Positions 1-7,263 of a stretch of DNA of 64,000 nt are shown here, piece after piece (position 1 is the first letter of the stretch; each line of letters begins with the position of its first letter). The stretch is from Bradyrhizobium sp. LLZ17. Its GTDB lineage: Bacteria > Pseudomonadota > Alphaproteobacteria > Rhizobiales > Xanthobacteraceae. The stretch lies in NCBI RefSeq assembly GCF_041200145.1, contig NZ_CP165734.1, positions 3,100,001-3,164,000 on the forward strand. Reading direction: 5' to 3'. Position numbers and translations under genes: made by a program. The notes beneath the pieces were generated by a model that was given only the letters and a program-made list of their open reading frames with translations, was not told the origin of the DNA and did not search any database.

Positions 1-135
1 GTTTCCGCCGAGGAATGGGCACGCAAGACCGCCCGCAAAGGCACGCTGGCTGAATTCCTGCTCGCCTCTCCGCTGCGGGGCGCCGACCTTACGCTTGAAC
101 GCGTGCACGACGCGCCACGCGACGAAATGCCGTGA
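1..135 (+). CDS. Type II antitoxin, Phd/YefM-like, C-terminal part
   Basis: This is the last 44 codons of a gene that begins before the window. The frame is open from the first base and ends with a TGA that overlaps the GTG start of the next gene by four bases, the usual arrangement of an antitoxin followed by its toxin. The visible part contains a basic WARKTARKG stretch and an acidic tail, fitting the toxin-binding end of a prevent-host-death antitoxin. The DNA-binding N-terminus is not visible, so the family call rests mainly on the PIN-domain partner. Confidence 0.6.
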   Translation, partial: VSAEEWARKTARKGTLAEFLLASPLRGADLTLERVHDAPRDEMP

Positions 136-557
136 ACTTGCTGCTCGACACCAACGTCCTGTCGGAGGTTCAGCGGCCGGCGCCCTCGCCGAGTGTCCTG
201 GCCTGGCTCGATACAATCGACGAGGATCGTGCATTCATCAGCGTGGCCTCAATCGCCGAGCTTCGCCGCGACATCGCACTGCTGGATGATGGCCGTCGGC
301 GCGCAGCCCTCGCCGCCTGGCTCGCCCACGATCTGCCGGAGCGATTTTCCGGGCGCATCCTCCCGATTAATCAGGCGGTGGCCGAGCGCTGGGGCGACCT
401 GATGGCTCAGAGCCGCAGGAGCTGCGTCGCGTTGTCCGTCATGGATGGCTTCTTTGCCGCGACCGCGCTCAGCAACGATCTCACGCTCGTGACGCGCAAC
501 GTGAAGGATTTCGCGGCGTTCGGCGTGACGCTGCTCAACCCGTGGGACGGCCCATAG
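132..557 (+). CDS. vapC: VapC/FitB-type PIN-domain toxin ribonuclease
   Basis: The 141-residue protein has the PIN-domain layout. LLDTNVLSE at the N-terminus supplies the first acidic residue (Asp6), SIAEL the second (Glu43), VMDGFFAATA the third (Asp105), and TRNVKDF at 121-127 closes the metal site. PIN toxins of this kind cut RNA, often tRNA, when freed from the antitoxin. The GTG start overlaps the antitoxin stop, so translation is probably coupled. The length is normal for the family. The RNA target cannot be read from sequence. Confidence 0.85.
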   Translation: MNLLLDTNVLSEVQRPAPSPSVLAWLDTIDEDRAFISVASIAELRRDIALLDDGRRRAALAAWLAHDLPERFSGRILPINQAVAERWGDLMAQSRRSCVALSVMDGFFAATALSNDLTLVTRNVKDFAAFGVTLLNPWDGP

Positions 558-559
558 TC

Positions 560-1483
560 TTACCTTAGCCTGACTACCGGCGCGGCCTCAGGCGCCGCAT
601 CCTGCGTCGGCTCCGCCGCTGCCTCATCCAAATCCCCCGCCACCTTCGGCATCGCCGCCATCACCTCAATACCCTTGCTGTGGCAGATGGTGGCGAGGCG
701 CTCCGGCAGTTCCTGGTCGGTCACGAAAGTCTGGATCTGGCTGATATGGGCGATACGCACCGGCGCGCTGCGCCGAAGCTTGGTCGAGTCCGCAACCAGC
801 ATGACGCTGCGGGCGTTGGCGATGATGGCTTGCGCCACTTGCACCTCGCGATAGTCGAAGTCGAGCAGCGCGCCCTCCTCGTCGATCGCCGATGCACCAA
901 TGATGGCGTAGTCGACCTTGAACTGGCCGATCAATTGCGTTGCGGTCGAGCCGACCACGGCGCCGTCGGCGCGCCGCACCGTGCCGCCGGCGACCACCAC
1001 CTCGATGCGAGGGTGACGATAGAGCAGCATCGCGACGTTGAGATTGTTGGTGATGACGAGAAGGTCCTCGTGCGAGGTCAAGGCGCTTGCGACCTCTTCC
1101 GTCGTGGTGCCGATGTTGATGAACAGCGAGCAGCCATTCGGGATCAGCGATGCGGCGGCAGCCCCGATCGCCTTCTTCTCGTCGGCGGCGACGAAGCGGC
1201 GCGCCTCATAGGCGAGATTTTCCACCCCGGAGGCGATGATGGCGCCGCCATGGATGCGGGTCAGCGAACGGCGCTCGCAGAGATCGTTGAGATCCTTGCG
1301 GATGGTCTGCGCCGAAACCTCAAACCGGCGCGCCAGCTCTTCGACCATGACGCGGCCCGAGGCACGCGCGATATTGAGGATTTCGGCTTGGCGATGGGTC
1401 AGTCCGGTCACGGCATCGGCCTCAAATCGGGAAGCTGCATGGTGCGGCGGTTCGCCCCATCGGTCAATGCGAGAGCCTATCAC
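560..1483 (-). CDS. DeoR/GlpR-family transcriptional repressor
   Basis: An N-terminal DeoR winged helix (about residues 28-85) carries the typical QTIRKDLNDLCERR helix followed by RIHGGA. The DeoR C-terminal sugar-phosphate sensor domain follows (about 95-255, with NIGTTTEEVA and ITNNLNVA). Members of this family repress sugar or glycerol-phosphate genes and release DNA when they bind a phosphorylated sugar. The first 24 residues look unlike the family, and a GTG at residue 25 (just before TGLTHRQ) may be the true start. The last 40 residues are an Ala/Pro/Glu-rich tail. It lies just downstream of a HAD phosphatase on the same strand, suggesting shared sugar-phosphate metabolism. Confidence 0.85.
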   Translation of the reverse strand: MIGSRIDRWGEPPHHAASRFEADAVTGLTHRQAEILNIARASGRVMVEELARRFEVSAQTIRKDLNDLCERRSLTRIHGGAIIASGVENLAYEARRFVAADEKKAIGAAAASLIPNGCSLFINIGTTTEEVASALTSHEDLLVITNNLNVAMLLYRHPRIEVVVAGGTVRRADGAVVGSTATQLIGQFKVDYAIIGASAIDEEGALLDFDYREVQVAQAIIANARSVMLVADSTKLRRSAPVRIAHISQIQTFVTDQELPERLATICHSKGIEVMAAMPKVAGDLDEAAAEPTQDAAPEAAPVVRLR

Positions 1484-1515
1484 GGTTAACCGACAAGCGC
1501 CCTCACCACGCCATT

Positions 1516-1560
1516 TCCTACTAGGTCATGTCCTACCAAGTCATGTCCTACCAAGTCATG
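1516..1560. repeat. 15-bp tandem repeat, about three copies
   Basis: The unit gtcatgtcctaccaa occurs twice perfectly, is preceded by one degenerate copy (cctactag variant) and is followed by a partial unit. Read on the minus strand each unit gives ATGACTTGGTAG, so the final codons and stop of the adjacent HAD gene lie in the last unit. Confidence 0.85.
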
Positions 1561-2222
1561 GCGGCGGCGAGGCGCGCGAGGAGGTCCGGATCGTCGTAGG
1601 CGCTCGCGGACGCGATCGCCCCGGCGGCAACGAGGTCGGCGTGGCCAAGGGTCGTGCGCATGCCGATGGTCGGAATGCCGGCCGCGGCGGCCGATTGCAC
1701 GCCGGAGCGGGAGTCCTCGAACGCGATCGAGGTTTGCGCCTTGGCGCCGACAAAGCGGAGCCCTTCCTGATAGGGCAGCGGATGCGGCTTGCCGTGTGGC
1801 AATTCGTCGCCGATCACGATCGCCTTGAAACGATTCGTGATGCCGAGGCCGGACAACAGCAACTCGGCGTTCAGGCGCGGCGCGTTGGTGACCGCGACCA
1901 TGGGAATGCCGGCTGCGTCGGCCTGGTCGAGCAGCGCCATCAACCCCCGCAAAGGCTCGATCCGTCCGGCGACTAGGTCGCGAAAAATCTGTTCCTTCTC
2001 GTTCATGATGACCGCGCGGGATTCCAGCGTTTCCATCGGCAGGAATCGCTCCCCGATCGAGGCGTTGGAAAAGCCCTGCAGCTCTTTCTTGAAGCGCGCG
2101 TCATCCACCACATGACCGCGCGGTCCAAAGACCCGCTCGAACGCCTCGCGATGAAGTGCGTCCGTATCGGCCAGCGTGCCGTCGATATCGAACAGCAACG
2201 CTCTGCCTTTGGCCTCGATCAT
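1548..2222 (-). CDS. HAD-superfamily sugar-phosphate phosphatase (phosphoglycolate phosphatase/beta-phosphoglucomutase type)
   Basis: All four HAD motifs are present in 224 residues: DIDGT at 12-16 with the nucleophile Asp12, the Thr112 of VAVTNA, Lys145 in HGKPHP, and Glu169-Asp170 in FEDSRSG. A helical cap sits between motifs I and II, as in subclass I enzymes acting on small sugar phosphates or phosphoglycolate. The substrate cannot be predicted. The C-terminus runs into the 15-bp tandem repeat, so the last residues (MTW) are encoded by repeat DNA. The DeoR-type repressor follows on the same strand. Confidence 0.85.
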   Translation of the reverse strand: MIEAKGRALLFDIDGTLADTDALHREAFERVFGPRGHVVDDARFKKELQGFSNASIGERFLPMETLESRAVIMNEKEQIFRDLVAGRIEPLRGLMALLDQADAAGIPMVAVTNAPRLNAELLLSGLGITNRFKAIVIGDELPHGKPHPLPYQEGLRFVGAKAQTSIAFEDSRSGVQSAAAAGIPTIGMRTTLGHADLVAAGAIASASAYDDPDLLARLAAAMTW

Positions 2223-2373
2223 GTCCGTACTTTCCAGAATGCGCGGTGCATCGATGCGAAAGACGTATCAATACAGCCGCGATCGCGCAATGACGCATCG
2301 GCATGACCAGCGACACTCGACAAAGCCGCATTCGGCTGCAACACTCGTTGCAAGATCAAAAAGGAGGAAAACC

Positions 2374-2832
2374 ATGACGATCGATCGGCGCGACCTTGCT
2401 CTCTCGGCCCTCGTGGTCTCGGCGCTTGCACTCGCGGCCCCGGTCCCGGCGCTGGCGGCGTCAGCGGATGAAGAGGCCGTGGCGAAGAAGGTCGAGGCCT
2501 TCCGCCTCGCTCAGATCGCAGCCGATCCCAAGGCACTCGCCGCGCTCTGCTGGGACGATCTCAGCTACAGCCATTCCAGCGGTAAGGTCGAGGACAAGGC
2601 GACCTTCATCGCCAATGCCACCGACGGCAAATCGAAATTCCTGTCGATCGAGTACCAGAATCCGACCATCAAGGTCGTCGGTCCCGCCGCGATCGTGCGC
2701 TTCCACTGGGTCGCGGAACAGGAGATGGCGGCCGATGGGAAAAAAGTGCCGACCAACCTGCACATCCTGATGAACTGGCAGAAGCAGGGCGACGATTGGA
2801 AGCTGTTGTCGCGGGCAGCGACGAAATTGTGA
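2374..2832 (+). CDS. Secreted NTF2-fold (SnoaL/DUF4440-like) protein
   Basis: The protein has 152 residues. The ATG is chosen because AAGGAGG lies six bases upstream; longer in-frame extensions lack such a site. An N-terminal signal peptide (DRRDLALSALVV then an Ala-rich stretch to about residue 29) includes a twin arginine, so Tat export is possible. The rest has the SnoaL/NTF2 pattern: a helical half with LCWDDLSYSHSSG, then beta strands ending in HILMNWQKQGDDWKLL. Proteins of this fold bind or act on small hydrophobic ligands, and no catalytic set identifies a reaction. It stands alone, with a repeat element downstream. Confidence 0.75.
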   Translation: MTIDRRDLALSALVVSALALAAPVPALAASADEEAVAKKVEAFRLAQIAADPKALAALCWDDLSYSHSSGKVEDKATFIANATDGKSKFLSIEYQNPTIKVVGPAAIVRFHWVAEQEMAADGKKVPTNLHILMNWQKQGDDWKLLSRAATKL

Positions 2833-2843
2833 TGCTTTTCTTT

Positions 2844-3043
2844 CCCTCTCCCCTTGTGGGAGAGTGTGGCTCGCCGCGTTAGCGGCGAGACGGGTGAGGG
2901 GTCTCTCTCCGCGCGTACATCTCTTGCATCTGAGCGCGTTGAAGCAACCCCTCATCCGGCGCCGTAGCCGAAGCTTTGCTTCGGCGTTCTCAAGAACGGC
3001 GGCCGCAGGCCGCCTATGCCACCTTCTCCCACAAGGGAGAAGG
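2844..3043. repeat. Composite palindromic intergenic repeat
   Basis: The left end (ccctctccccttgtgggagag) and right end (ttctcccacaagggagaagg) are inverted copies. In between are further hairpins, for example cgccgcgttagcggcg and gaagctttgcttc. It fills the whole space between two convergent genes. Related shorter pieces lie near 42,970 and 44,430. It probably forms a strong RNA hairpin and may stop transcription from both sides. Confidence 0.7.
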
Positions 3044-3050
3044 AAGAAGC

Positions 3051-3242
3051 CTACGCCGCTTCCTTCACATCACCGTTCACCAGCTTGCGCGCGGCGCGCT
3101 CGGCTTCGCGGGCGTTGCGGAAGAGCTGGCCTTCGAGCCGGTTGAAGCGGTCGGATGAGGCGAAGAAGCAGTAGCCTCCCTGGCTGCGAACGACGATACC
3201 TGCGGTCTGTGAATTGACTTCGATGATGTAGCTGTCCGGCAT
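3051..3242 (-). CDS. YegP-like DUF1508 protein
   Basis: A 63-residue protein matching one DUF1508/YegP unit: Y-I-I-E-V start, a GGYCFFAS core and regularly spaced basic residues in NAREAERAARKLVNG. The family is small, cytosolic and of unknown biochemical role, often linked to stress. The start at MPDSY is chosen because the family begins there and TGAGGAA lies upstream; the longer frame adds residues unlike the family. It is a single unit, where E. coli YegP has two. Confidence 0.75.
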   Translation of the reverse strand: MPDSYIIEVNSQTAGIVVRSQGGYCFFASSDRFNRLEGQLFRNAREAERAARKLVNGDVKEAA

Positions 3243-3462
3243 GGCCCGTGGATTCCTCAGTGCGGGCAAATAACCGGATCTCGGCCCAAAAGTTCCTCGG
3301 GCCAATCAGCCGGTTCCGCCCCGAATCGACGCGCAATTGAGTACGCCCTGACCTCATCCGTTTTGTGACCTGTTGTTGGCAAAGCCGCGACGCGTCGGCC
3401 CACTCGCGCCGCGTTTGGCAGTGCGGTATGTCTTCGCCAGATGAGACGCAAACCCGCGGCGG

Positions 3463-3873
3463 TTACGTCGCAACCGGCGGATCGTTCCTCTGGATCACCT
3501 GCGGATGCCCGGTGTCGTCGATCGAGACATAAGTAAAATTACCATCGGTCACGAGGATCGGCTGCAGCTCCCTTCGCCGCAGCGCCCAGGCTTCGAGATG
3601 CACCGTGAGCGAGGTGCGTCCAAGGCGGACGAGGTTGGCGTAGACGGAAACGAGATCGCCGACATAGACCGCCTTGCGAAAATTCATAGCCTCGATCGCG
3701 ACCGTCACCGTGCGCGACTTCGCGACCTTTGATGCGAACACGCCGCCGCCGACGTCCATCTGGCTGAGCAGCCAGCCGCCGAAAATATCGCCATTGGCAT
3801 TGGTGTCGGCCGGCATCGCCAGCGTGCGGATGCAGAGATCGCCGCTCGGCTCGGCATTCCCCTGTTCGCTCAT
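3463..3873 (-). CDS. yciA: YciA-like acyl-CoA thioesterase
   Basis: The 136-residue hotdog-fold protein has the YciA signature: RTLAMPADTNANGDIFGGW followed by LLSQMD (residues 17-40), then the AIEAMNFRKAVYVGD strand. YciA enzymes hydrolyse acyl-CoA esters to free acid and CoA. The ATG lies seven bases after the stop of the upstream beta-oxidation gene on the same strand, so it is the last gene of that operon. It may relieve CoA trapping during fatty-acid breakdown. A longer frame upstream is only an overlap with the neighbour. Confidence 0.85.
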   Translation of the reverse strand: MSEQGNAEPSGDLCIRTLAMPADTNANGDIFGGWLLSQMDVGGGVFASKVAKSRTVTVAIEAMNFRKAVYVGDLVSVYANLVRLGRTSLTVHLEAWALRRRELQPILVTDGNFTYVSIDDTGHPQVIQRNDPPVAT

Positions 3874-3880
3874 GAAATTC

Positions 3881-5977
3881 TCACTTGAAATTGTCCCAGC
3901 CCGGATCGGGCGCAAACCGGCCGCCGAATCGTTCGGCCAGCGCGCGCAAGGTGGATACGACATTCTCCACGCCGCGCGCACGCGCGTAGTTCAACGGACC
4001 GCCCCGGAACGGCGCGTAGCCGGTGCCGAAGATCATGGCGCCATCGACCGCGTCGGCATCGTCGACGATGCCCTCGCGAAGAGCCGCAACGCAGACATTG
4101 GACATCGGCAGCACCAGCCGGTCGATCATCTGGTCGGTGACGCGCGGGCCGGTCTCGGGCAACGGCGCCTTCTCGGCCTTGCCGTCCTTCCAGGTGTAAA
4201 AGCCCCTGCCGGTCTTGCGGCCGAGCTCGCCCTTGGCGACCTTGTCGCGCAGCCAGGCCGGCGTCGGCGGCAGGAGATCGCCGAATTTGGTGCGCAGCAT
4301 GTCGCCAACATCCAGGCAGATGTCGAGCCCGACCTGATCGGCCAGCTCGATCGGCCCCATCGGCATCCCGAACTGTTCGGCGGCGGCATCGATCAGGCGC
4401 TGGTCGATCTTCTCGTCCAGCATCACCATCGCTTCCAGCATGTAGGGCGTCAGCGCGCGGTTGACGAGGAAGCCGGGCGAGCTCTTGACGGACAGCGGCA
4501 GGCGATCGATCGCGCCTACAAAGACAAGCGCCTCTTTCAACACCTGCGCATCATTGCCGTCATGGCTGACGACCTCGACCAATTGCAGCCGCGACACCGG
4601 ATTGAAGAAGTGCAGGCCGACCAGCCGCTCCGGCCGCGCCAGGCCGTTGCGCAAATCCTGGAGCGGAATGCTCGAAGTGTTGGTCGCAAGAATCGCGCCC
4701 GGCTTCATCCTGGGCTCGAGGCCGGCATAGACCTTCTGCTTCAGCTCGAGCTTTTCCGGCACCGCTTCGATGACGAGATCGGCTCTGCGGACGCCCTCGC
4801 TATCCATGTCGGGGATCAGGCGGTCGAGCGCATCACGGACCTCGGTCGGCTTGCGGATGATCTTGCCGTAGAGCTCGGCGGCGCGCTTGACCGCGCCGGC
4901 GATCGGTTCGGCCTTCATGTCGGCGAGCGAAACGCGCATGCCCTGCCCCGCACACCAGGCTGCGATGTCGCCGCCCATCGCGCCGGCGCCGATGACATGG
5001 ACGTGCTTGATGGTGTTGCCGCTGCCGGCCGCCTTCTTCATCTGCTCGCGCAGGAAGAACACGCGGATCAAATTCTGCGCGGTCGGCGTCACCATCAATC
5101 TGGCGAACGACGCCTGCTCTGCCTTCAGCATCGCGGCCTTGCTGCCGCCATGGGTCTCCCAGAGTTCGATCAGGGCGTAAGGCGCCGGATAATGCTCGCG
5201 CGGCGCGGCCTTCGCTGCTTCGCTGCGCATGCGCTTGGCGAGCAGACCGCGCACCGGTCCGAAATTGGCCGCGCGCGTGAGAAGGCCCGGTCGCGCCTTT
5301 TTCAGCCGGCCGAACAGCGCATCCTTCACCGCGTTGCGGACATGGCGCTCCTGCGTCACGGTATCGACGAGGCCGAGCGATTTGGCGCGGCGCGCATCGA
5401 TGGTGCGACCGGTCAGCATCAGCGCCATCGATTGGGTCGGATTGACCAGCGCGGTGAAGCGCGCGGTGCCGCCGAGGCCGGGATGCAGGCCCAGCATCAC
5501 CTCCGGGAAACCGAAGCGCGCGCCATCGATCGCGATCCGCGACTGACAGGCCAGCGCCACCTCGAGTCCGCCGCCAAGGCAGAAGCCGTGGATCACCGCG
5601 ACCGTCGGCAGCTTCAGCGCCTCCAGACGATCGACCACCGCATGCGCAGCGCGGATCCGGGTTTCCACCACCGCGGGATCGCTGGCGCCGCGGAATTCGT
5701 TGACATCCGCGCCGGCAATGAAGCCGGACGGTTTTGCCGAGCGGATCACGAGACCGGCGGGACGCTCGGTCTCGATCGCAGCGAGCACGGTGTCGAACTC
5801 CTCCATCACGTCAGCGGAGAGCGTATTGGCGCTGGCATTGGCGCGATCGAACAGCAGCCAGGCGACACCGTCGGCATCGCGAGAAAGCTTGAAGTTCTTG
5901 TATGGGCCGTCAGCCGCAGGTGGAGGCCCGAGATCCAGCACGCGGTCGCCAAGCGCGGTCATGATCCTTGAATCCAT
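3881..5977 (-). CDS. Bifunctional enoyl-CoA hydratase / 3-hydroxyacyl-CoA dehydrogenase (FadJ/FadB alpha-subunit type)
   Basis: The 698-residue protein joins an N-terminal crotonase domain (about 20-210, with SGFIAGADVNEF and GFCLGGGLEVALA forming the oxyanion hole) to an NAD-binding 3-hydroxyacyl-CoA dehydrogenase domain (about 310-500, starting VIGAGAMGGD; active-site region GLHFFNP) and a C-terminal dimerisation domain. It carries out steps two and three of beta-oxidation. The length matches FadJ/FadB. It starts two bases after the thiolase stop on the same strand, the usual alpha/beta-subunit pairing. The MDSRIM start is preferred to an Arg-rich extension inside the thiolase gene. Confidence 0.92.
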   Translation of the reverse strand: MDSRIMTALGDRVLDLGPPPAADGPYKNFKLSRDADGVAWLLFDRANASANTLSADVMEEFDTVLAAIETERPAGLVIRSAKPSGFIAGADVNEFRGASDPAVVETRIRAAHAVVDRLEALKLPTVAVIHGFCLGGGLEVALACQSRIAIDGARFGFPEVMLGLHPGLGGTARFTALVNPTQSMALMLTGRTIDARRAKSLGLVDTVTQERHVRNAVKDALFGRLKKARPGLLTRAANFGPVRGLLAKRMRSEAAKAAPREHYPAPYALIELWETHGGSKAAMLKAEQASFARLMVTPTAQNLIRVFFLREQMKKAAGSGNTIKHVHVIGAGAMGGDIAAWCAGQGMRVSLADMKAEPIAGAVKRAAELYGKIIRKPTEVRDALDRLIPDMDSEGVRRADLVIEAVPEKLELKQKVYAGLEPRMKPGAILATNTSSIPLQDLRNGLARPERLVGLHFFNPVSRLQLVEVVSHDGNDAQVLKEALVFVGAIDRLPLSVKSSPGFLVNRALTPYMLEAMVMLDEKIDQRLIDAAAEQFGMPMGPIELADQVGLDICLDVGDMLRTKFGDLLPPTPAWLRDKVAKGELGRKTGRGFYTWKDGKAEKAPLPETGPRVTDQMIDRLVLPMSNVCVAALREGIVDDADAVDGAMIFGTGYAPFRGGPLNYARARGVENVVSTLRALAERFGGRFAPDPGWDNFK

Positions 5978-5979
5978 CG

Positions 5980-7263
5980 TCACACCGCCTCGATCAGCAT
6001 GGCACCGCCGAGCCCGCCGCCGATGCATTCGGTGGCGACCCCGCGCCGGGTGCCGAGCCGCTTCATCGCATTGACCAGATGCAGCACGATGCGATTGCCG
6101 GAGGTGCCGACGGGATGGCCGAGCGAGATCGCGCCGCCATCGACATTTAGCCTGTCGCGATCGATCTCGCCGGCAGCACCGTCGAGTCCGAGAATCTCGC
6201 GGCAGAACTTGTCATCGTTCCACGCTGCGAGACAGCCCAACACCTGGGTCGCGAAGGCCTCGTTCAGCTCCCAGGTCTCGACATCCTTGATGGTGAGATT
6301 GTTACGGGTCAGCAGCGGCGTCGCCGACATCACGGGGCCCAGCCCCATGATGCTGGGATCGAGTGCGGCCCAGTTGCTGTCGACGATCACCGCCTTCGGC
6401 GTCAGTCTGTGTTTTGCCACCGCCTCGTCGGAAGCGAGGATCACCCAGGAAGCGCCGTCGGTGATCTGCGAGGAATTGCCGGCAGTGACCTGGCCCCAGG
6501 GGCGCTCGAACACCGGCCTCAGTTTTGCGAGCGTCTCAGACGAAGAGTCCGGCCGCACGCCGTCGTCACGGTCGAAGAACTTGCCGTTGCGGGAGAAGGC
6601 GGTCTCGACCTCGCCCTTCAGAAAGCCTTCCGCCTGCGCATAAGCGAGCCGGCGATGGCTCTCGGCGGCATAGACATCGGACTGCGCGCGGGTGATGCCG
6701 AAGAGATGACCGACGACCTCGGCGGTCTGGCCCATGTTCAATTCGGTGATGGGATCGGTCAGTCCGCGCTCGAGGCCAATGATCGGCTTGAGATAGCGCG
6801 GCCGCAGTTTGAACGCCGCGCCCAGTTTCGCGGCGATGCCTTTTGCCGTGGCAAGACCGGCAAACCAGCGCACCCCGGAATTCGGCCAGACCAGCGGTGC
6901 GTGGCTCAACGCCTCGGTGCCGCCGGCGAGGATCATGTCGGCGTGGCCCTCGCGGATGTAGCGATAGCCGGTGTCGATCGACTGCATGCCCGAGCCGCAA
7001 TTGATCTGCACGGTGAAGGCGACCATGTCCTCGCCCATGCCGAGCCTGAGGGCCGCGACGCGCGCCGGATTCATCTCGTCCGCGATCACGTTGACGCAGC
7101 CAAGGATGACCTGATCGAAGGCCGTAGGCGAAAACGGCTGGCGCGCCAACAGCGGCCGGCCGCATTGCACGGCGAGATCGACCGGCGTGAACGGCCCCGG
7201 CCCTGACCGCGCCTTCAAAAACGGCGTCCGGCTGCCGTCGACGATGAAAACCGGTCGTGCCAT
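5980..7263 (-). CDS. Acetyl-CoA C-acyltransferase (thiolase, FadI/FadA type)
   Basis: The 427-residue thiolase has the nucleophilic Cys89 in INCGSGMQS, His383 in GHPVG and the second cysteine, Cys413, in CIGGGLGGAM. It performs the last step of beta-oxidation, splitting 3-ketoacyl-CoA with CoA. Its start codon shares one base with the stop of the acyl-CoA dehydrogenase gene, and the multifunctional alpha-subunit gene follows after two bases. Its length and pairing favour a degradative rather than a biosynthetic thiolase. Confidence 0.92.
   Translation of the reverse strand: MARPVFIVDGSRTPFLKARSGPGPFTPVDLAVQCGRPLLARQPFSPTAFDQVILGCVNVIADEMNPARVAALRLGMGEDMVAFTVQINCGSGMQSIDTGYRYIREGHADMILAGGTEALSHAPLVWPNSGVRWFAGLATAKGIAAKLGAAFKLRPRYLKPIIGLERGLTDPITELNMGQTAEVVGHLFGITRAQSDVYAAESHRRLAYAQAEGFLKGEVETAFSRNGKFFDRDDGVRPDSSSETLAKLRPVFERPWGQVTAGNSSQITDGASWVILASDEAVAKHRLTPKAVIVDSNWAALDPSIMGLGPVMSATPLLTRNNLTIKDVETWELNEAFATQVLGCLAAWNDDKFCREILGLDGAAGEIDRDRLNVDGGAISLGHPVGTSGNRIVLHLVNAMKRLGTRRGVATECIGGGLGGAMLIEAV

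Noticed and set aside
3674..5971. Very long open frame opposite the hydratase/dehydrogenase gene
   Set aside because: It is an antisense frame in high-GC DNA, Arg/His-rich and without domains. The minus-strand gene has full motifs.
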